Assembly (NCBI GenBank): GCA_963738665.1
Contig: CAVTXL010000002.1
Location: forward strand, 682,001 to 746,000
Reading direction: 5' to 3'
DNA length: 64,000 nucleotides
Source of the DNA: JABDGM01 sp963738665
GTDB taxonomy: Bacteria; Planctomycetota; Planctomycetia; Pirellulales; Lacipirellulaceae
Below are positions 17,775 to 28,448 of the stretch, piece by piece (position 1 is the stretch's first letter; every line of letters begins with the position of its first letter). The notes beneath the pieces were generated by a model. That model made no database searches, was not told the DNA's origin, and saw only the letters and a program-made list of their open reading frames with translations. A program made the translations under genes and the position numbers.

Positions 17775-19304
17775 TTACGCTAACTCCGCGATTGACCGAA
17801 AGTCGCCGCGCAGTGATCGATACAACTGCTGGTAGACCGGAAATGCGCGATTGTAGAACTGCCCTGTTTTCGCGATCGGCTTCAGCGAACCGGTGGTTTT
17901 CACCGTGGCGTCGCAGGCTTCGACGATATTCTTGAACTCGCCGGCCCCGACGGCCGCCAGCAGCGCGACGCCGTAGGCGGGGCCTTCGTCGGCCGCCATC
18001 GAGACCACCGTCTTGCCCAATACGTCGGCCTGCATCTGCCGCCAGAATTCACTTTTCGCGCCGCCGCCCGAGGCGCGAATCTGCTTCACATCGACGCCCT
18101 GCGCCTCAATGATCGATAGGCAGTCACGGAGCGAGTAAGTCACGCCTTCCAATAGAGCCCGCGCGAAGTGGCCGCGGCTGTGTCGTAGCGTCAGCCCGAT
18201 GAAGGCCGCGCGAGCCAGCGGGTCAGCATGCGGCGTTCGCTCGCCGGCCAGGTAGGGCAGGAAGAACAGTCCCTCCGCCCCGGCCGGCGTCATTGCCGCT
18301 TCTTCCGTAAGAATGTCATATGGGTTGACTTTGCGCTTCTTGGCGACGGCCGAGAGCGTCTCACAAACAGCATGGCGAAACCATTGCAGTGACCCGCCCG
18401 CCGACAGCGTGACGCCCATCATGTGCCACTGGCCGCGCACCGCATGGCAGAACGTGTGCAGGCGTCCTTCGGGATCAACCTGCGGCCGTTCGCTGTGAAC
18501 GAAAACGACGCCGCTGGTGCCGATCGACGTCGACAACCGGCCGCTCTTGACGATGCCGTTGCCCACCGCTCCGGCTGCGCAGTCGCCCGCGCCGCCGACG
18601 ACCAAACACTCCGTCGACAGTCCAAGCGTCTGGGCCGCTTCGCGGTTTATCTTCCCAGTGACATCCTCCGATTCGCAACAGTTGGCGAACAAATCGGAGT
18701 CCAGTTCCAGCTTCGACAGCAGTTGCTTGGACCATTGCCGCTTGACGACGTCGAGCAACAACATTCCGCTGGCGTCGCTCACTTCGGTGGCGAATTCGCC
18801 TGTCAGTCGGCGGCGGATCTCGTCCTTCGGCAAAAGCACCTTGGCCAACTTGGCGAAATTCTTCGGCTCGTTGTTCCGCAGCCACAAGATTTTCGGCGCG
18901 GTGAAACCGGTCAGCGCCGGGTTCGCGACCATCTTGATCAGTGGCTTGCGGCCGCCGGCGCGGCGCTCGATTTCTTCACACTCGGCCGCGGTCCGCTGAT
19001 CGTTCCACAACAGGGCCCGACGAATGACTTGCTGCTTCTTGTCGAGAAACACCGAGCCGTGCATCTGCCCCGAAAGGCCGATCGCCCTCACGTCGGCCGA
19101 TTTCAGTTTGGCCGCCTTTACAACGGCCCGGACCGTTTTCACGGTGGCGTTCCACCAATCGTCCGGGTCTTGCTCACTCCACAGCGGTCTGGGATGGTAA
19201 CAGGGGTACTCGGCCGAGGCCTGGGCAATGATCTTGCCGGCGGCGCTGATGGCCAGTGTCTTCGTGCCCGAGGTGCCGATATCGATGCCGAGATACACGC
19301 TCAT
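17775..19304 (-). CDS. xylB: xylulokinase (FGGY family)
   Basis: A 509-residue FGGY carbohydrate kinase that phosphorylates D-xylulose. The N-terminal phosphate-binding motif GIDIGTSGTKTL, the substrate-region GLSGQMHGSVFLD and WNDQRTAAEC, the AGDCAAGAVGNG segment and the C-terminal FGGY signature IRASGGGAKSEFWRQMQADV are all present in order. MHGSVFLD and the SGQMHG motif are typical of XylB rather than glycerol kinase. The start is ATG 19304; the longer frame to 19358 has no support. The gene diverges from a sugar-binding-like lipoprotein only 26 nt away, consistent with a pentose uptake and use locus. Confidence 0.92.
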   Translation of the reverse strand: MSVYLGIDIGTSGTKTLAISAAGKIIAQASAEYPCYHPRPLWSEQDPDDWWNATVKTVRAVVKAAKLKSADVRAIGLSGQMHGSVFLDKKQQVIRRALLWNDQRTAAECEEIERRAGGRKPLIKMVANPALTGFTAPKILWLRNNEPKNFAKLAKVLLPKDEIRRRLTGEFATEVSDASGMLLLDVVKRQWSKQLLSKLELDSDLFANCCESEDVTGKINREAAQTLGLSTECLVVGGAGDCAAGAVGNGIVKSGRLSTSIGTSGVVFVHSERPQVDPEGRLHTFCHAVRGQWHMMGVTLSAGGSLQWFRHAVCETLSAVAKKRKVNPYDILTEEAAMTPAGAEGLFFLPYLAGERTPHADPLARAAFIGLTLRHSRGHFARALLEGVTYSLRDCLSIIEAQGVDVKQIRASGGGAKSEFWRQMQADVLGKTVVSMAADEGPAYGVALLAAVGAGEFKNIVEACDATVKTTGSLKPIAKTGQFYNRAFPVYQQLYRSLRGDFRSIAELA

Positions 19305-19330
19305 TGTTGCTTGTGAGATTTCCTGTGTGG

Positions 19331-20842
19331 ATGCTGGACGACAGTTTGCGGCGGCCAAATCGCCGAAGTAAGTGTCTCCGCGCCTGCCGAGCCGCGGTAA
19401 TCGTGGTTGGCGCGGTCACCCTGGCCGGCTGCCCGAAAAATAACGAACCCGCGGCCCCGGCCGGCAAGGGCGATGCGCCCGCGACGCGCCGGACCAGTGT
19501 AGCATTGCGACTGACCGTCGTGAATGATGAGCGCTTGGCCGAGGCCGTCGGCCGGCTGCGGGGCGAATGGGCCGAACGCTTCGGCGGCACGCTTGCGACG
19601 CGGGCCGTCGCCTGGGACGAACTCGTGGCGGGCGAACCGGCCGATGCCGATGTGCTCGTCTTTGCCAGCCGCTATTTGGGCGAATTGTGCGAAAAGCAGT
19701 GGCTGAGGCCGGTCCGGGAAAACGTCCTGCAAAGCGACGCCTTCCGCGCGGCCGATATCTTTCCGCTCGTGCGCGAGCGGCTGTTGACTTATGACAAAAA
19801 AATCTTTGCCGTGCCGCTTGGTATCGATTTGCCCGTAATGTGCTATCGCAGCGACGCACTCGATCGCCAGCCGCCGCCACGATCGTGGAGCGAGTACTTG
19901 GCGTTGATTCGTGCCCACCAATCGACCCGCGACGGCAGCGCGTCGTCTCCTGCCTGGGAACCTGTCGGCAACTGGGGCGCCGTCTTGCTGCTTACCCGGG
20001 TCGCGAGTTATTTGTCACCGCGTCAGCAGTTCAATGCGCTGTTCGACTACGAGTCCATGAAGCCGGCGATCGCCGGGCCGGTGTTCGTGCGTGCGCTGCA
20101 GGAACTTCGCGACGCAACGAACGGAACGAACGTCGATCCGAAGGCGGCATCTGTTCCGGATCGCAACCTGCAAGACCCACGATCCGCTGCCTGGCATCTG
20201 GCTGGCGGCGACGCGCAGCTAATGGCAATTGGCCTGCCCCCTGCCGGCCGTCAAAGCATTTCCCCGCAGTCGAGCCAGCACCCGGGCGCCGCAGACTTGG
20301 ACGACATTCGTTGGACGCATGCCCCTGGCGCGGACCAGGTGATCGAATCGTCGCAGGATTGGCGGCAACTGGAGCAGCCGCGTTACTCGCCATTGTTGGG
20401 CAGCGGCGATCGCCTGGCCGCCGTGACCTCGTCGACACGCAACGCCGCCTCCGCGTTTGAATTGCTCACCTGGCTGGCCGAGGCCGATGTCAGCTCTCAG
20501 TTTGCTCGCGCCGGCGGCGGCACAATGCCTGTGCGACCCTCTCTCGCAAAGGCGGCCGGGTGGTACGACGAAAAACTGACTGCACAAGAACGTGACGACC
20601 TTGCTGACGTGTTGCGCGATTCGCTAGCTGGCGAAGACTGCTTGGTCGTCCCGCGGATTCCCGGCGTCGACGAGTATATGGCGGCGCTTGGTAAAGCCGT
20701 GGAGGACGTCGTCATTGAACATGCCGAGCCGCAAGCGGCGCTCCGCAGGGCCGCGGGCACATGGGAGCTGATCACCGAAAAACGTGGCCGCGCCGCGCAG
20801 CGACAAGCCTTTTTGCGGCACCTGGGCATCGATGCGAAGTAG
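19331..20842 (+). CDS. extracellular solute-binding lipoprotein (ABC transporter-like)
   Basis: About 503 residues. A hydrophobic N-terminus (AAVIVVGAVTLAGC) ends in a good lipobox, predicting lipidation at Cys34. The mature part looks like a family 1 periplasmic binding protein: DADVLVFASRYLGELCEKQWLRPV, IFAVPLGIDLPVMCYRSDAL (a segment typical of sugar-binding proteins) and a C-terminal helical lobe. It begins 26 nt from the divergent xylulokinase, suggesting pentose or oligosaccharide binding, but no permease or ATPase gene is adjacent. Its stop codon is the first part of a dispersed repeat arm. GTG 19325 or TTG near 19345 are alternative starts. Confidence 0.78.
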   Translation: MLDDSLRRPNRRSKCLRACRAAVIVVGAVTLAGCPKNNEPAAPAGKGDAPATRRTSVALRLTVVNDERLAEAVGRLRGEWAERFGGTLATRAVAWDELVAGEPADADVLVFASRYLGELCEKQWLRPVRENVLQSDAFRAADIFPLVRERLLTYDKKIFAVPLGIDLPVMCYRSDALDRQPPPRSWSEYLALIRAHQSTRDGSASSPAWEPVGNWGAVLLLTRVASYLSPRQQFNALFDYESMKPAIAGPVFVRALQELRDATNGTNVDPKAASVPDRNLQDPRSAAWHLAGGDAQLMAIGLPPAGRQSISPQSSQHPGAADLDDIRWTHAPGADQVIESSQDWRQLEQPRYSPLLGSGDRLAAVTSSTRNAASAFELLTWLAEADVSSQFARAGGGTMPVRPSLAKAAGWYDEKLTAQERDDLADVLRDSLAGEDCLVVPRIPGVDEYMAALGKAVEDVVIEHAEPQAALRRAAGTWELITEKRGRAAQRQAFLRHLGIDAK

Positions 20843-21045
20843 CAGGCACGCTCTGCGTGCTGCAAACCGGCCGCTGGATGATGCGCTCATTTGCGGGTTC
20901 CCATGCTGCGCAGAGCGTGCCGTCGATTGTCGTAGGCACACTCCGATCGGCTGAGCTCGCGGCCGAAGCTGTATGCTGTAGTCGGTCCCGAAAAAATGCG
21001 GTTTTTCTCTCCCCTCTGCTACTGCACGCGGAGCGTGTCTGCTAC
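20839..21045. repeat. inverted-repeat-bounded element (GTAGCAGGCACGC family)
   Basis: A left arm at 20839-20860 (GTAGCAGGCACGCTCTGCGTGC) is matched in inverse orientation at 21017-21045. A third related hairpin arm, GCAGAGCGTGCC, lies at 20911-20922. The whole element of about 207 bp has no ORF and fills most of the spacer before the ketosynthase gene. A related pair of arms occurs at 56017-56131. The upstream gene's TAG stop is inside the left arm. The organisation resembles a MITE-like non-autonomous element. Confidence 0.55.
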
Positions 21046-21125
21046 ACCGGGGCCGCTTGTCAATGCGCGGCCAAATCGATAGGTTCGAGGTTGACGCTTT
21101 CTCGACCTGTTTTGGCTCGCCCATC

Positions 21126-22371
21126 ATGCCTGCCGCACTGCCTGATTCTCAGCGAGTTGTTATCACTGGCGTCGGCCTGACGGCGCCGAATGGCAACAGT
21201 TTGACCGAGTTTCGCGACGCGCTGCTCAGCGGGCGGAGCGGCGTCCAGCCGTATGAGATCCGCTATGTGGGCAAGACGCTGGCCGGCGTGTGCAACTTCG
21301 ACGAGCTGAAGTACCAGAAGAAGAAAGAAGTGCGCCGCGGTACGCGGGCCGGCAGCATCGGCATCTTCTGTGCCAATGAAGCGGTGGCCGACGCCGGCCT
21401 GGATTGGCCCAATGTCGATCACCAGCGCTTGGGAGTCTACATAGGCATTACTGAGCATGGCACGGTCGAGACCGAAAACGAAATCTACAACATCAAACAG
21501 TTCGACTACGACACAAGAGTCTGGACGCATCACCACAATCCACGCACCGTGGCCAACAATCCGGCCGGCGAGATCACGCTCAACATGGGCATCACCGGGC
21601 CGCACTATACGCTCGGTGCGGCCTGTGCGGCCGGCAACGCGGGGTTGATCCAAGGGGCACAGATGTTGCAGCTGGGCGAATGCGACGTTGCGCTCGCCGG
21701 CGGCGTCTCCGAGAGCATTCGCTCGTTCGGTATCTTCGCCGGTTTTGCCAGCCAGGGGGCCCTCGCAACGCATGATGATCCGACGAAGGCGTCACGGCCG
21801 TTCGATTTGGGTCGCAACGGCATCGTCGTCGCCGAAGGGGGCTGCGTGTACGTGCTCGAACGGTTCGACGATGCCAAAAGGCGCAGCGCGAAGATTTACG
21901 GCGAGCTGGTCGGTCACGCGATGAACAGCGACGCCAGCGATTTCGTCCTGCCGAATCCCACGGAGCAGGCCCGCTGCATGCAAATGGCCATTCAAAAGGC
22001 GCGGCTCGAGCCGGCGGACATCGACCTGGTCAACACACACGCTACGGCCACAACCAGCGGCGACATCCAGGAATGCATCGCCCTGCGGCAGGTGTTCGCC
22101 GGCGGCGCGCCAGCCGGCGATCAACAATACGAAGAGCTTCATCGGCCACGCGATGGGCGCAGCCGGGGCCCTGGAGCTGGCGGGCAATTTGCCGTCGCTG
22201 GCCGACGGCGTCTGTCATCCCACGATCAACCTCGACCGGCTGGATCCGGAGTGTAGTCTGCCGGGTCTGGTGATCAACGAGCCCCGGCAGCGGAAAACGT
22301 GCCGCTATATCCTCAACAATTCATTTGGTATGCTGGGGATCAACTCGGTCGTGATCGTCGGCAAGGTATAG
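21126..22371 (+). CDS. FabF-like beta-ketoacyl-ACP synthase (frameshift near 22115)
   Basis: This is the first gene of the acyl/FAD-oxidoreductase cluster, a thiolase-fold ketosynthase of about 415 residues. Active-site Cys lies in LGAACAAGNAG. The two catalytic His residues are in NTHATATTSGD and, after a frame change near 22115, in INNTKSFIGHAMGAAGALEL. The C-terminus ILNNSFGMLGINSVVIVGK is typical of KASII. The motif THATATTSGD differs from housekeeping FabF (NAHGTSTP), which supports a specialised role. The start MPAALPDSQRVVITGVG at 21126 begins at the conserved first strand. It probably extends an acyl chain on the ACP encoded next. Confidence 0.88.
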
Positions 22372-22380
22372 ATTGCTTTT

Positions 22381-22588
22381 GAACCACCAAGACACAAAGG
22401 ACACGAAGGAATCACAGGGAGGAACGGTCGCACAAAAGGCGCACAAGTTTTCATCCAGGCAGTTATACAAATCTGTACTCAATCCAAATCCTTGCTTTTT
22501 TGTGATTTCACGCGCCTTTTCGCGGCTACTTGATCCCCAGCATCTGTTGTACTTGCTTCTTCGTGTTCTTCGTGCCTTAGTGGTTAAT
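22381..22588. repeat. inverted-arm spacer between ketosynthase and ACP genes
   Basis: The 246-bp spacer begins with ACCACCAAGACACAAAGGAC (continuing ACGAAGG) and ends with its inverse, TTCGTGTTCTTCGTGCCTTAG followed by TGGTTAAT. A second inner pair is CGCACAAAAGGCGCACAAG near 22430 and TTCACGCGCCTTTTCGCGG near 22508. Folded, it would give a long imperfect hairpin. There is no T-tract. It lies between two genes expected to be co-transcribed. Confidence 0.65.
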
Positions 22589-22617
22589 ACCAGATTGGTT
22601 GAGAAGGAGAATCCGGC

Positions 22618-22884
22618 ATGACACCGGCAGAAATAAGAGATGAAGTGCTCGACATTCTCAGCGACATTGCCCCGGACGAGGACCTGTCGCTGTTGGACGA
22701 CAACGTCCGCTTTCGCGAGCAGCTCGAGCTCGACAGCATGGATTTTCTGGACATCGTGATGGAGCTCCGCAAGCGGCACCGCATCCAGGTGCCCGAGTCG
22801 GATTACATGCAACTGGCCAGCATGGCCAGCACGGTGGCGTATCTCGAGCCGCTCCTCAAAGACGTGGAAGGAGAAAAAGTTTGA
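22618..22884 (+). CDS. acyl carrier protein, cluster-dedicated
   Basis: An 88-residue acidic helical protein with the phosphopantetheine attachment motif LELDSMDFLD (Ser40). The three-helix pattern is clear: EIRDEVLDILSDIA, then the DSMDFLDIVMELRKRH helix, then the last helix MASTVAYLEPLL. A purine-rich GAGAAGGAGA sequence upstream fixes the ATG. DSMDF rather than DSLD suggests a specialised ACP, and its position between the ketosynthase and FAD-oxidoreductase genes implies it carries their intermediates. Activation would need a phosphopantetheinyl transferase, and acpS is also in this window near 48 kb. Confidence 0.92.
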   Translation: MTPAEIRDEVLDILSDIAPDEDLSLLDDNVRFREQLELDSMDFLDIVMELRKRHRIQVPESDYMQLASMASTVAYLEPLLKDVEGEKV

Positions 22885-22886
22885 AG

Positions 22887-22968
22887 GCAGGAGCAGGGAG
22901 CACGGAGCAGGGAGATGAGAATCACTCGATCTCTTCTTCATGCTCCGTGCTCCTCGCTCCCTGCTCCT
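22887..22968. repeat. inverted-arm spacer abutting an oxidoreductase start codon
   Basis: AGGAGCAGGGAGCACGGAGC (continuing AGGGAG) pairs with the inverse segment CTCCGTGCTCCTCGCTCCCT followed by GCTCCT. The right arm ends immediately before the ATG at 22969. If transcribed, the hairpin would sequester any initiation region of the FAD oxidoreductase. It has the same style as the spacers at 22381 and 28890 but a different unit. Confidence 0.65.
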
Positions 22969-24348
22969 ATGTATGACACCATCATCATCGGCGCGGGCAT
23001 GAGCGGCCTGGCCGCCGGCATTCGGTTGGCCTATTACGATCAGCGGGTCTGCATCCTGGAGCGGCACTCGACGATCGGCGGCCTGAACTCGTTCTATCGC
23101 CTGCGCGGCCGCGATTACGATGTCGGCCTGCACGCCGTGACGAACTACTCGCCAAAAGGGACTAAGACCGGCCCGCTCGCGCGGCTGTTGCGGCAGCTCC
23201 GGCTCCGTTGGGACGACTTTGCGATCGCCCCGCAACTGGGCTCCGAGATCGTCTTCCCCGGCGTGCGGCTGCGGTTCGATAACAATTTTGAAACGCTCCG
23301 CGAGGAAGTCGCCCGCGCGTTTCCCGGCCAGGCCGAGCGGCTTGAGAAGCTGGCCGGCGAGATCATCGAGTACGACGAGCTGAGCGAGACGCACGTCAAT
23401 ACGTCGGCCCGCGAGGTGGTCGGCTCGATCATCACCGAGCCGCTGCTCGTCGAAATGCTCCTCTGCCCGCTGATGTTCTACGGCTCGGCCCGCGAGCACG
23501 ACATGGACTGGGGCCAGTTCTCGATCCTGTTCCGCAGCGTCTTCTTGGAGGGCCTCGGCCGGCCCGCAGCGGGCGTGCGGCTGATCCTCAAGCACCTCGT
23601 GCGCAGGTTTCGCGCCCTGGGGGGCGAGCTCAAGCTGCGGAGCGGCGTGAAGCGATTGGCGGTGGAAAACGGCCGGGTAAACCGAGTGATCCTCGAAGAT
23701 AACCAAGAGCTCGAAGCACGCCATGTCATCTCGTCCGCCGGCTGGGGTGAAACCATGCGGCTGTGCGACGACGGCCAGCCAGTCGTCACCTCGCGGGGGA
23801 GCGGCCAACTGAGCTTCTGCGAGACGATCGCCACGCTCGACGTCCCGCCGGCCGAGCTGGGCCACCATCAAACGGTTACTTTTTTCAACGACTGCCACCA
23901 ATTTCACTGGGCCCGGCCCGAAGAACTATGTGACGTGCGGAGCGGCGTTGTCTGTTCGCCCAACAATTTTGCCTACGACGAACCGCTTTCCGACAGCTCG
24001 GTGCGGGTGACGGTGCTGGCGAATTTCGACCGCTGGCGGTCCCTCGACGAGCCGACCTACCGCCTGGAAAAACTCCGCTGGTACGATCGCATCACCGAAT
24101 CGGCCGTCCGCTTCGTGCCCGATTATCGCGGCCGAGTGATCGACACCGATATGTTCACACCAACGACGATCGTCCGTTTCACGGGCCACGACAACGGCGC
24201 CATCTACGGCTCGCCGGATAAGCACCTCGACGGCAAGACTCATTTGAAGAACCTCTTCATCTGCGGCACCGATCAGGGCCTGGTCGGCATCATCGGCGCG
24301 ATCACCAGCGGCATCGGGATGGCCAATCGCCACTGTTTGAAGGGCTAA
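22969..24348 (+). CDS. FAD-dependent oxidoreductase, phytoene desaturase/CrtISO-like (1)
   Basis: A 459-residue flavoprotein of the phytoene-desaturase superfamily. The N-terminal dinucleotide fold is IIIGAGMSGLAAGIRLAY, followed by ILERHSTIGGLNSFYRLRG, the usual second conserved segment. The C-terminal FAD-binding motif is NLFICGTDQGLVGIIGAITSG. The middle lacks the usual carotenoid-substrate sequence that I can recognise. It is placed directly after the ACP gene and before a second, diverged homologue. I infer action on an ACP-bound or released polyunsaturated acyl chain (dehydrogenation or cis-trans isomerisation); carotenoid desaturation is the alternative, but no phytoene synthase gene is near. 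Confidence 0.87.
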   Translation: MYDTIIIGAGMSGLAAGIRLAYYDQRVCILERHSTIGGLNSFYRLRGRDYDVGLHAVTNYSPKGTKTGPLARLLRQLRLRWDDFAIAPQLGSEIVFPGVRLRFDNNFETLREEVARAFPGQAERLEKLAGEIIEYDELSETHVNTSAREVVGSIITEPLLVEMLLCPLMFYGSAREHDMDWGQFSILFRSVFLEGLGRPAAGVRLILKHLVRRFRALGGELKLRSGVKRLAVENGRVNRVILEDNQELEARHVISSAGWGETMRLCDDGQPVVTSRGSGQLSFCETIATLDVPPAELGHHQTVTFFNDCHQFHWARPEELCDVRSGVVCSPNNFAYDEPLSDSSVRVTVLANFDRWRSLDEPTYRLEKLRWYDRITESAVRFVPDYRGRVIDTDMFTPTTIVRFTGHDNGAIYGSPDKHLDGKTHLKNLFICGTDQGLVGIIGAITSGIGMANRHCLKG

Positions 24349-24397
24349 CCCCAAGGTATACTGTTGTGATGATTCTAATAACAAATTGGGCGACTCA

Positions 24398-24637
24398 ATG
24401 GAACCAAACGATCTGCAACAAATGCTCAAGCAATGCCCGCTGCTCATCCGAATGAACGACGGTCGCGAGTACTTTGTCGAAAAGCCTGAGTTCATCGTTG
24501 TGGCTGATTACACAGCGGCAATCCTAATCGACGACGAAGGGGTGAAGCGAAACGCCGTAATTACGTTGATGAATATTGCCTCGGTGCTTCCGAACGCCGC
24601 GCCGCCGAAGAAAAAACGTCGCCGAAAGACTTCTTAA
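24398..24637 (+). CDS. small conserved-looking protein of unknown function
   Basis: A 79-residue soluble protein (MEPNDLQQMLKQCPLLIRMN onwards) with a beta-rich centre (EYFVEKPEFIVVADYTAAILI) and a Lys/Arg tail PKKKRRRKTS. A TTG 12 nt upstream is an alternative start. It is 49 nt after the oxidoreductase and 15 nt before the next gene, so it is probably co-transcribed. The basic tail could contact nucleic acid, but nothing more can be said. Confidence 0.6.
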   Translation: MEPNDLQQMLKQCPLLIRMNDGREYFVEKPEFIVVADYTAAILIDDEGVKRNAVITLMNIASVLPNAAPPKKKRRRKTS

Positions 24638-24652
24638 TTTGAGCGCGGTTCC

Positions 24653-25402
24653 ATGCCTCGTCTACGCCCGCGATTCTCGCTGCGGAATCTGTTGCTGCTG
24701 ACGACCAGCGTGGCCGTCGCGCTCGCCTTGCGGCAGACGCGGCAGCGGATCGGACCAATGCGGGCAGAAATCGCTCAACTTCGCACGGAACTTGGCTACC
24801 TGACGATTGAACACCCTGCCAAGATCCACGCGCTGCAAGTGCAAACGGGCGACCCGCTCACCTGGAGCTGGCGCGTCTATCTTCCGCCCGGCCGTACGTA
24901 TCGTATTCGCTGTGCGTCCGGTTTTCTGCCCGATCAGCAGGGGCCCACGTTCAACGCCTGGCGCGCCTTGACGCAGCCGATGCGCGAAGCCGGCGCGGCG
25001 ACGGACGCGATTCCGACGCTGCGCGAATTCTGGTTCGGCAAAGTCTGCGAACTGGGCCAGCCGGTGAACATTGGGCCTGCCGGCCTGAATGGGGAGATTA
25101 CGCTCGAAGCACAGCTTGTCCAAGAGGCTGACGAGTGGCGATTGCAGCTGCAGCCGGGCGGCACTGCGCCGATTCACCAGCCGAACGGCGATTGGCTTTC
25201 CGACGGGCGCTCGCGGGGCGGCGGCAGTAGCGACGTGCCGTTTTCCGAGCAGACGGCGTATTCGGCCGGCGAGCGAATTGTTCTTCTGCACGTCCGCCGC
25301 CCAGTGATTAAAGAACGCCCCGGTTCGTGGTCGGCCACCAGCCCGACGGGTGATGCCGACAGCATCGTTTTGTGGCTCGAATCGGAACCGGCGACCCGGT
25401 AG
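24653..25402 (+). CDS. planctomycete membrane-anchored protein (FSLRNLLLL type)
   Basis: A 249-residue protein with one N-terminal membrane segment, RFSLRNLLLLTTSVAVALAL, a start typical of Planctomycetes, then a short coiled-coil linker (RAEIAQLRTELGYL) and an exported beta-rich domain including LTWSWRVYLPPGRTYRI. The C-terminal strand DADSIVLWLESE is matched in the next gene. It appears to be a tandem paralogue of that gene: both share the membrane anchor, a TYRI/TYVI strand after WRVYLPPG/WRIYLPGN, and the same ending. Function is unknown. It is inserted inside the acyl/FAD cluster on the same strand. Confidence 0.7.
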   Translation: MPRLRPRFSLRNLLLLTTSVAVALALRQTRQRIGPMRAEIAQLRTELGYLTIEHPAKIHALQVQTGDPLTWSWRVYLPPGRTYRIRCASGFLPDQQGPTFNAWRALTQPMREAGAATDAIPTLREFWFGKVCELGQPVNIGPAGLNGEITLEAQLVQEADEWRLQLQPGGTAPIHQPNGDWLSDGRSRGGGSSDVPFSEQTAYSAGERIVLLHVRRPVIKERPGSWSATSPTGDADSIVLWLESEPATR

Positions 25403-25442
25403 GCTAAACACCAATGAGCGCTCGTCGCGCTGGAAGATTCAT

Positions 25443-26131
25443 ATGGATACAGGCGCCATCGAGGACCGGCCGCCGGACGCCTCGCGCTACCGTTGGTTGG
25501 GCCAGATCGTCACCGTCTTGTTGCTGGCCGCGGTTGCGGAGCTCGGCGTCTTGCTGGCAACGGCAGGTTGGCAGGCGGCCGCGCTCAGCAACCAATTGGC
25601 CAGTCTTCGCGCCGCAGCCGGCCATCTCGACGTTTACGACCGCAGCAAGGTGTACGCCGTGCGAATTAATTCGCGCAAGCCGAACGAATGGGCCTGGCGA
25701 ATTTATCTGCCTGGCAATCACACGTACGTCATCTACAATTACCGTGGGCGGATGCCCGAGCTACAGGATCCGGTCGATCCCGACCGACAGCGGCAGACTT
25801 ATTTCGGCACCGGAAGTCGGGGAGCAATCCAGTCAGGCGAATTCGTGCTCCGCTTTCGCGTCGAAGAGCGATCCGACAGGCAGTGGGAAACCAAGGTCAT
25901 TACGCAGAGCGGCTTCGGAAGCGTGGCCGCCGCGCCGCACGGCACGTGGCTGGCCGATCGCGACTGGCGGGAATCGTCCGCGATTCCGGCCGCCGCACAG
26001 CGTGAGTTTTCCGCCGACGCCACGTTCGATTTGATCCGCTTGCGCAAGAATCCGCCGTTGATTCCAATGACCCCGAACGCCGAGCGGAAACGATCGTGCT
26101 GTGGATTTCGGGAGGTTCGACGGCCAATTGA
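25443..26131 (+). CDS. paralogous membrane-anchored protein (3' frameshift)
   Basis: It begins MDTGAIEDRPPDAS, has one TM segment (IVTVLLLAAVAELGVLLATAG) and the beta domain seen in the preceding gene: EWAWRIYLPGNHTYVIYNYRG matches its WSWRVYLPPGRTYRI. Around 26082 the frame changes. The +1 frame gives AETIVLWISGGSTAN and a TGA at 26131, equivalent to the paralogue's DADSIVLWLESE end, whereas the uncorrected frame runs on as Cys/Arg-rich sequence to 26171. About 228 residues after correction. Role unknown; tandem duplication with divergence is the simplest origin. Confidence 0.65.
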
Positions 26132-26542
26132 CGTTTGCCCGCTGCGGCACGCTCGGCATCTTCGAAACTGATGAGATCGGGGTCGATTACTGGACCACCA
26201 AAGACGCGCGCAGCAGCAACTGGCAGGGCACGATGACCACCGACGTGTTAGAACGGCAAATCGCTGCCACCCCAAGTGTACAGCCGAGCATCGAGGAGGA
26301 CGATCAGGGGGGATCGTTATATACGCGATCCCAATAGGCGTCTGGCGTATTCTCATGCCTTTGCCGCACGACAAACGTCGCACAATCCGAATTTCGACGA
26401 CAGTCGCGAATCAATCTACCCTTGACTGAGACGTTTTGAAATGTTTCACGTTTCGTCGTCCGATGACGAAAGCAAGCGCTTTCAACCCAAGGGGATTCAT
26501 GCCTGACTTGAAAGGGGAGATGAAAAAGACAAAGATTGATTT
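26132..26542. other. 411-bp gap, no supported gene
   Basis: Short open frames exist on both strands, but none shows a domain, signal or binding site that I can defend. The stretch just before 26543 is AT-richer (around AATGTTTCACG and GAAAAAGACAAAG) and contains a purine-rich GGGGAGATG. It may carry a second promoter for the FAD oxidoreductase that follows, but I see no convincing promoter boxes. Confidence 0.4.
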
Positions 26543-27992
<1,450 letters not shown>

Positions 27993-27996
<4 letters not shown>

Positions 27997-28423
27997 TTGG
28001 TGAAATGGCAGACGTCGAACTATTTTATGAACAACTCCCCTACGTCCACGGAAATCTGTTGGACTTGACCGACGATTGGCCGTCATGCCAGCTGTTTCTG
28101 GCGGCAACATTGGACCACGCCACGCAGAAAACGTCGATCGAATCGTATTCGATCTCGCAGCTGGCGACCATTGTTTGAAAATAGCGGTAGGACCTGAAGT
28201 TTATGACATGGTCCCAATACCAAACGAATTTCGCGTAGCCTACCTGCGAAGCATCCAGCGAATGGTATTAGGACGGCTCGGATATCTGTATTCTGTTCGT
28301 CTGCTCAAGCGACCATTTGAAAAAAATAATTGCGGGTTTATAACCATCGAGGTGCACGGGCACCGTTCCAAATGGAACGTTTGCTGTATGCGCGAATCCG
28401 TTTCTTTTGTGCGCGTGCAATGA
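27993..28423 (+). CDS. hypothetical protein, frameshifted
   Basis: ATG 27993 overlaps the preceding stop (ATGA). The first frame gives MADVELFYEQLPYVHGNLLD and soon ends in a weak tail. The next frame, from about 28090, gives a better sequence (IVFDLAAGDHCLKIAVGPEV, then a helical middle and FITIEVHGHRSKWN). Joined, it gives about 140 residues with no family that I recognise. The second half is AT-richer than the neighbours, hinting at separate origin. It is on the cluster strand, between the second flavoprotein and the dehydratase. Confidence 0.5.
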
Positions 28424-28448
28424 TTTAACGACGCAATGGCATTTTTCC

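Noticed and set aside
22321..23907. Minus-strand frame of 528 residues opposite the ACP and first FAD oxidoreductase genes
   Set aside because: It spans three genes with clear family motifs on the plus strand and an intergenic repeat; a chance open frame in GC-rich sequence.
26101..26337. Possible 78-residue plus-strand gene in the gap before the second FAD oxidoreductase
   Set aside because: It starts inside the corrected end of the paralogue gene and has no ribosome binding site, signal or recognised motif.
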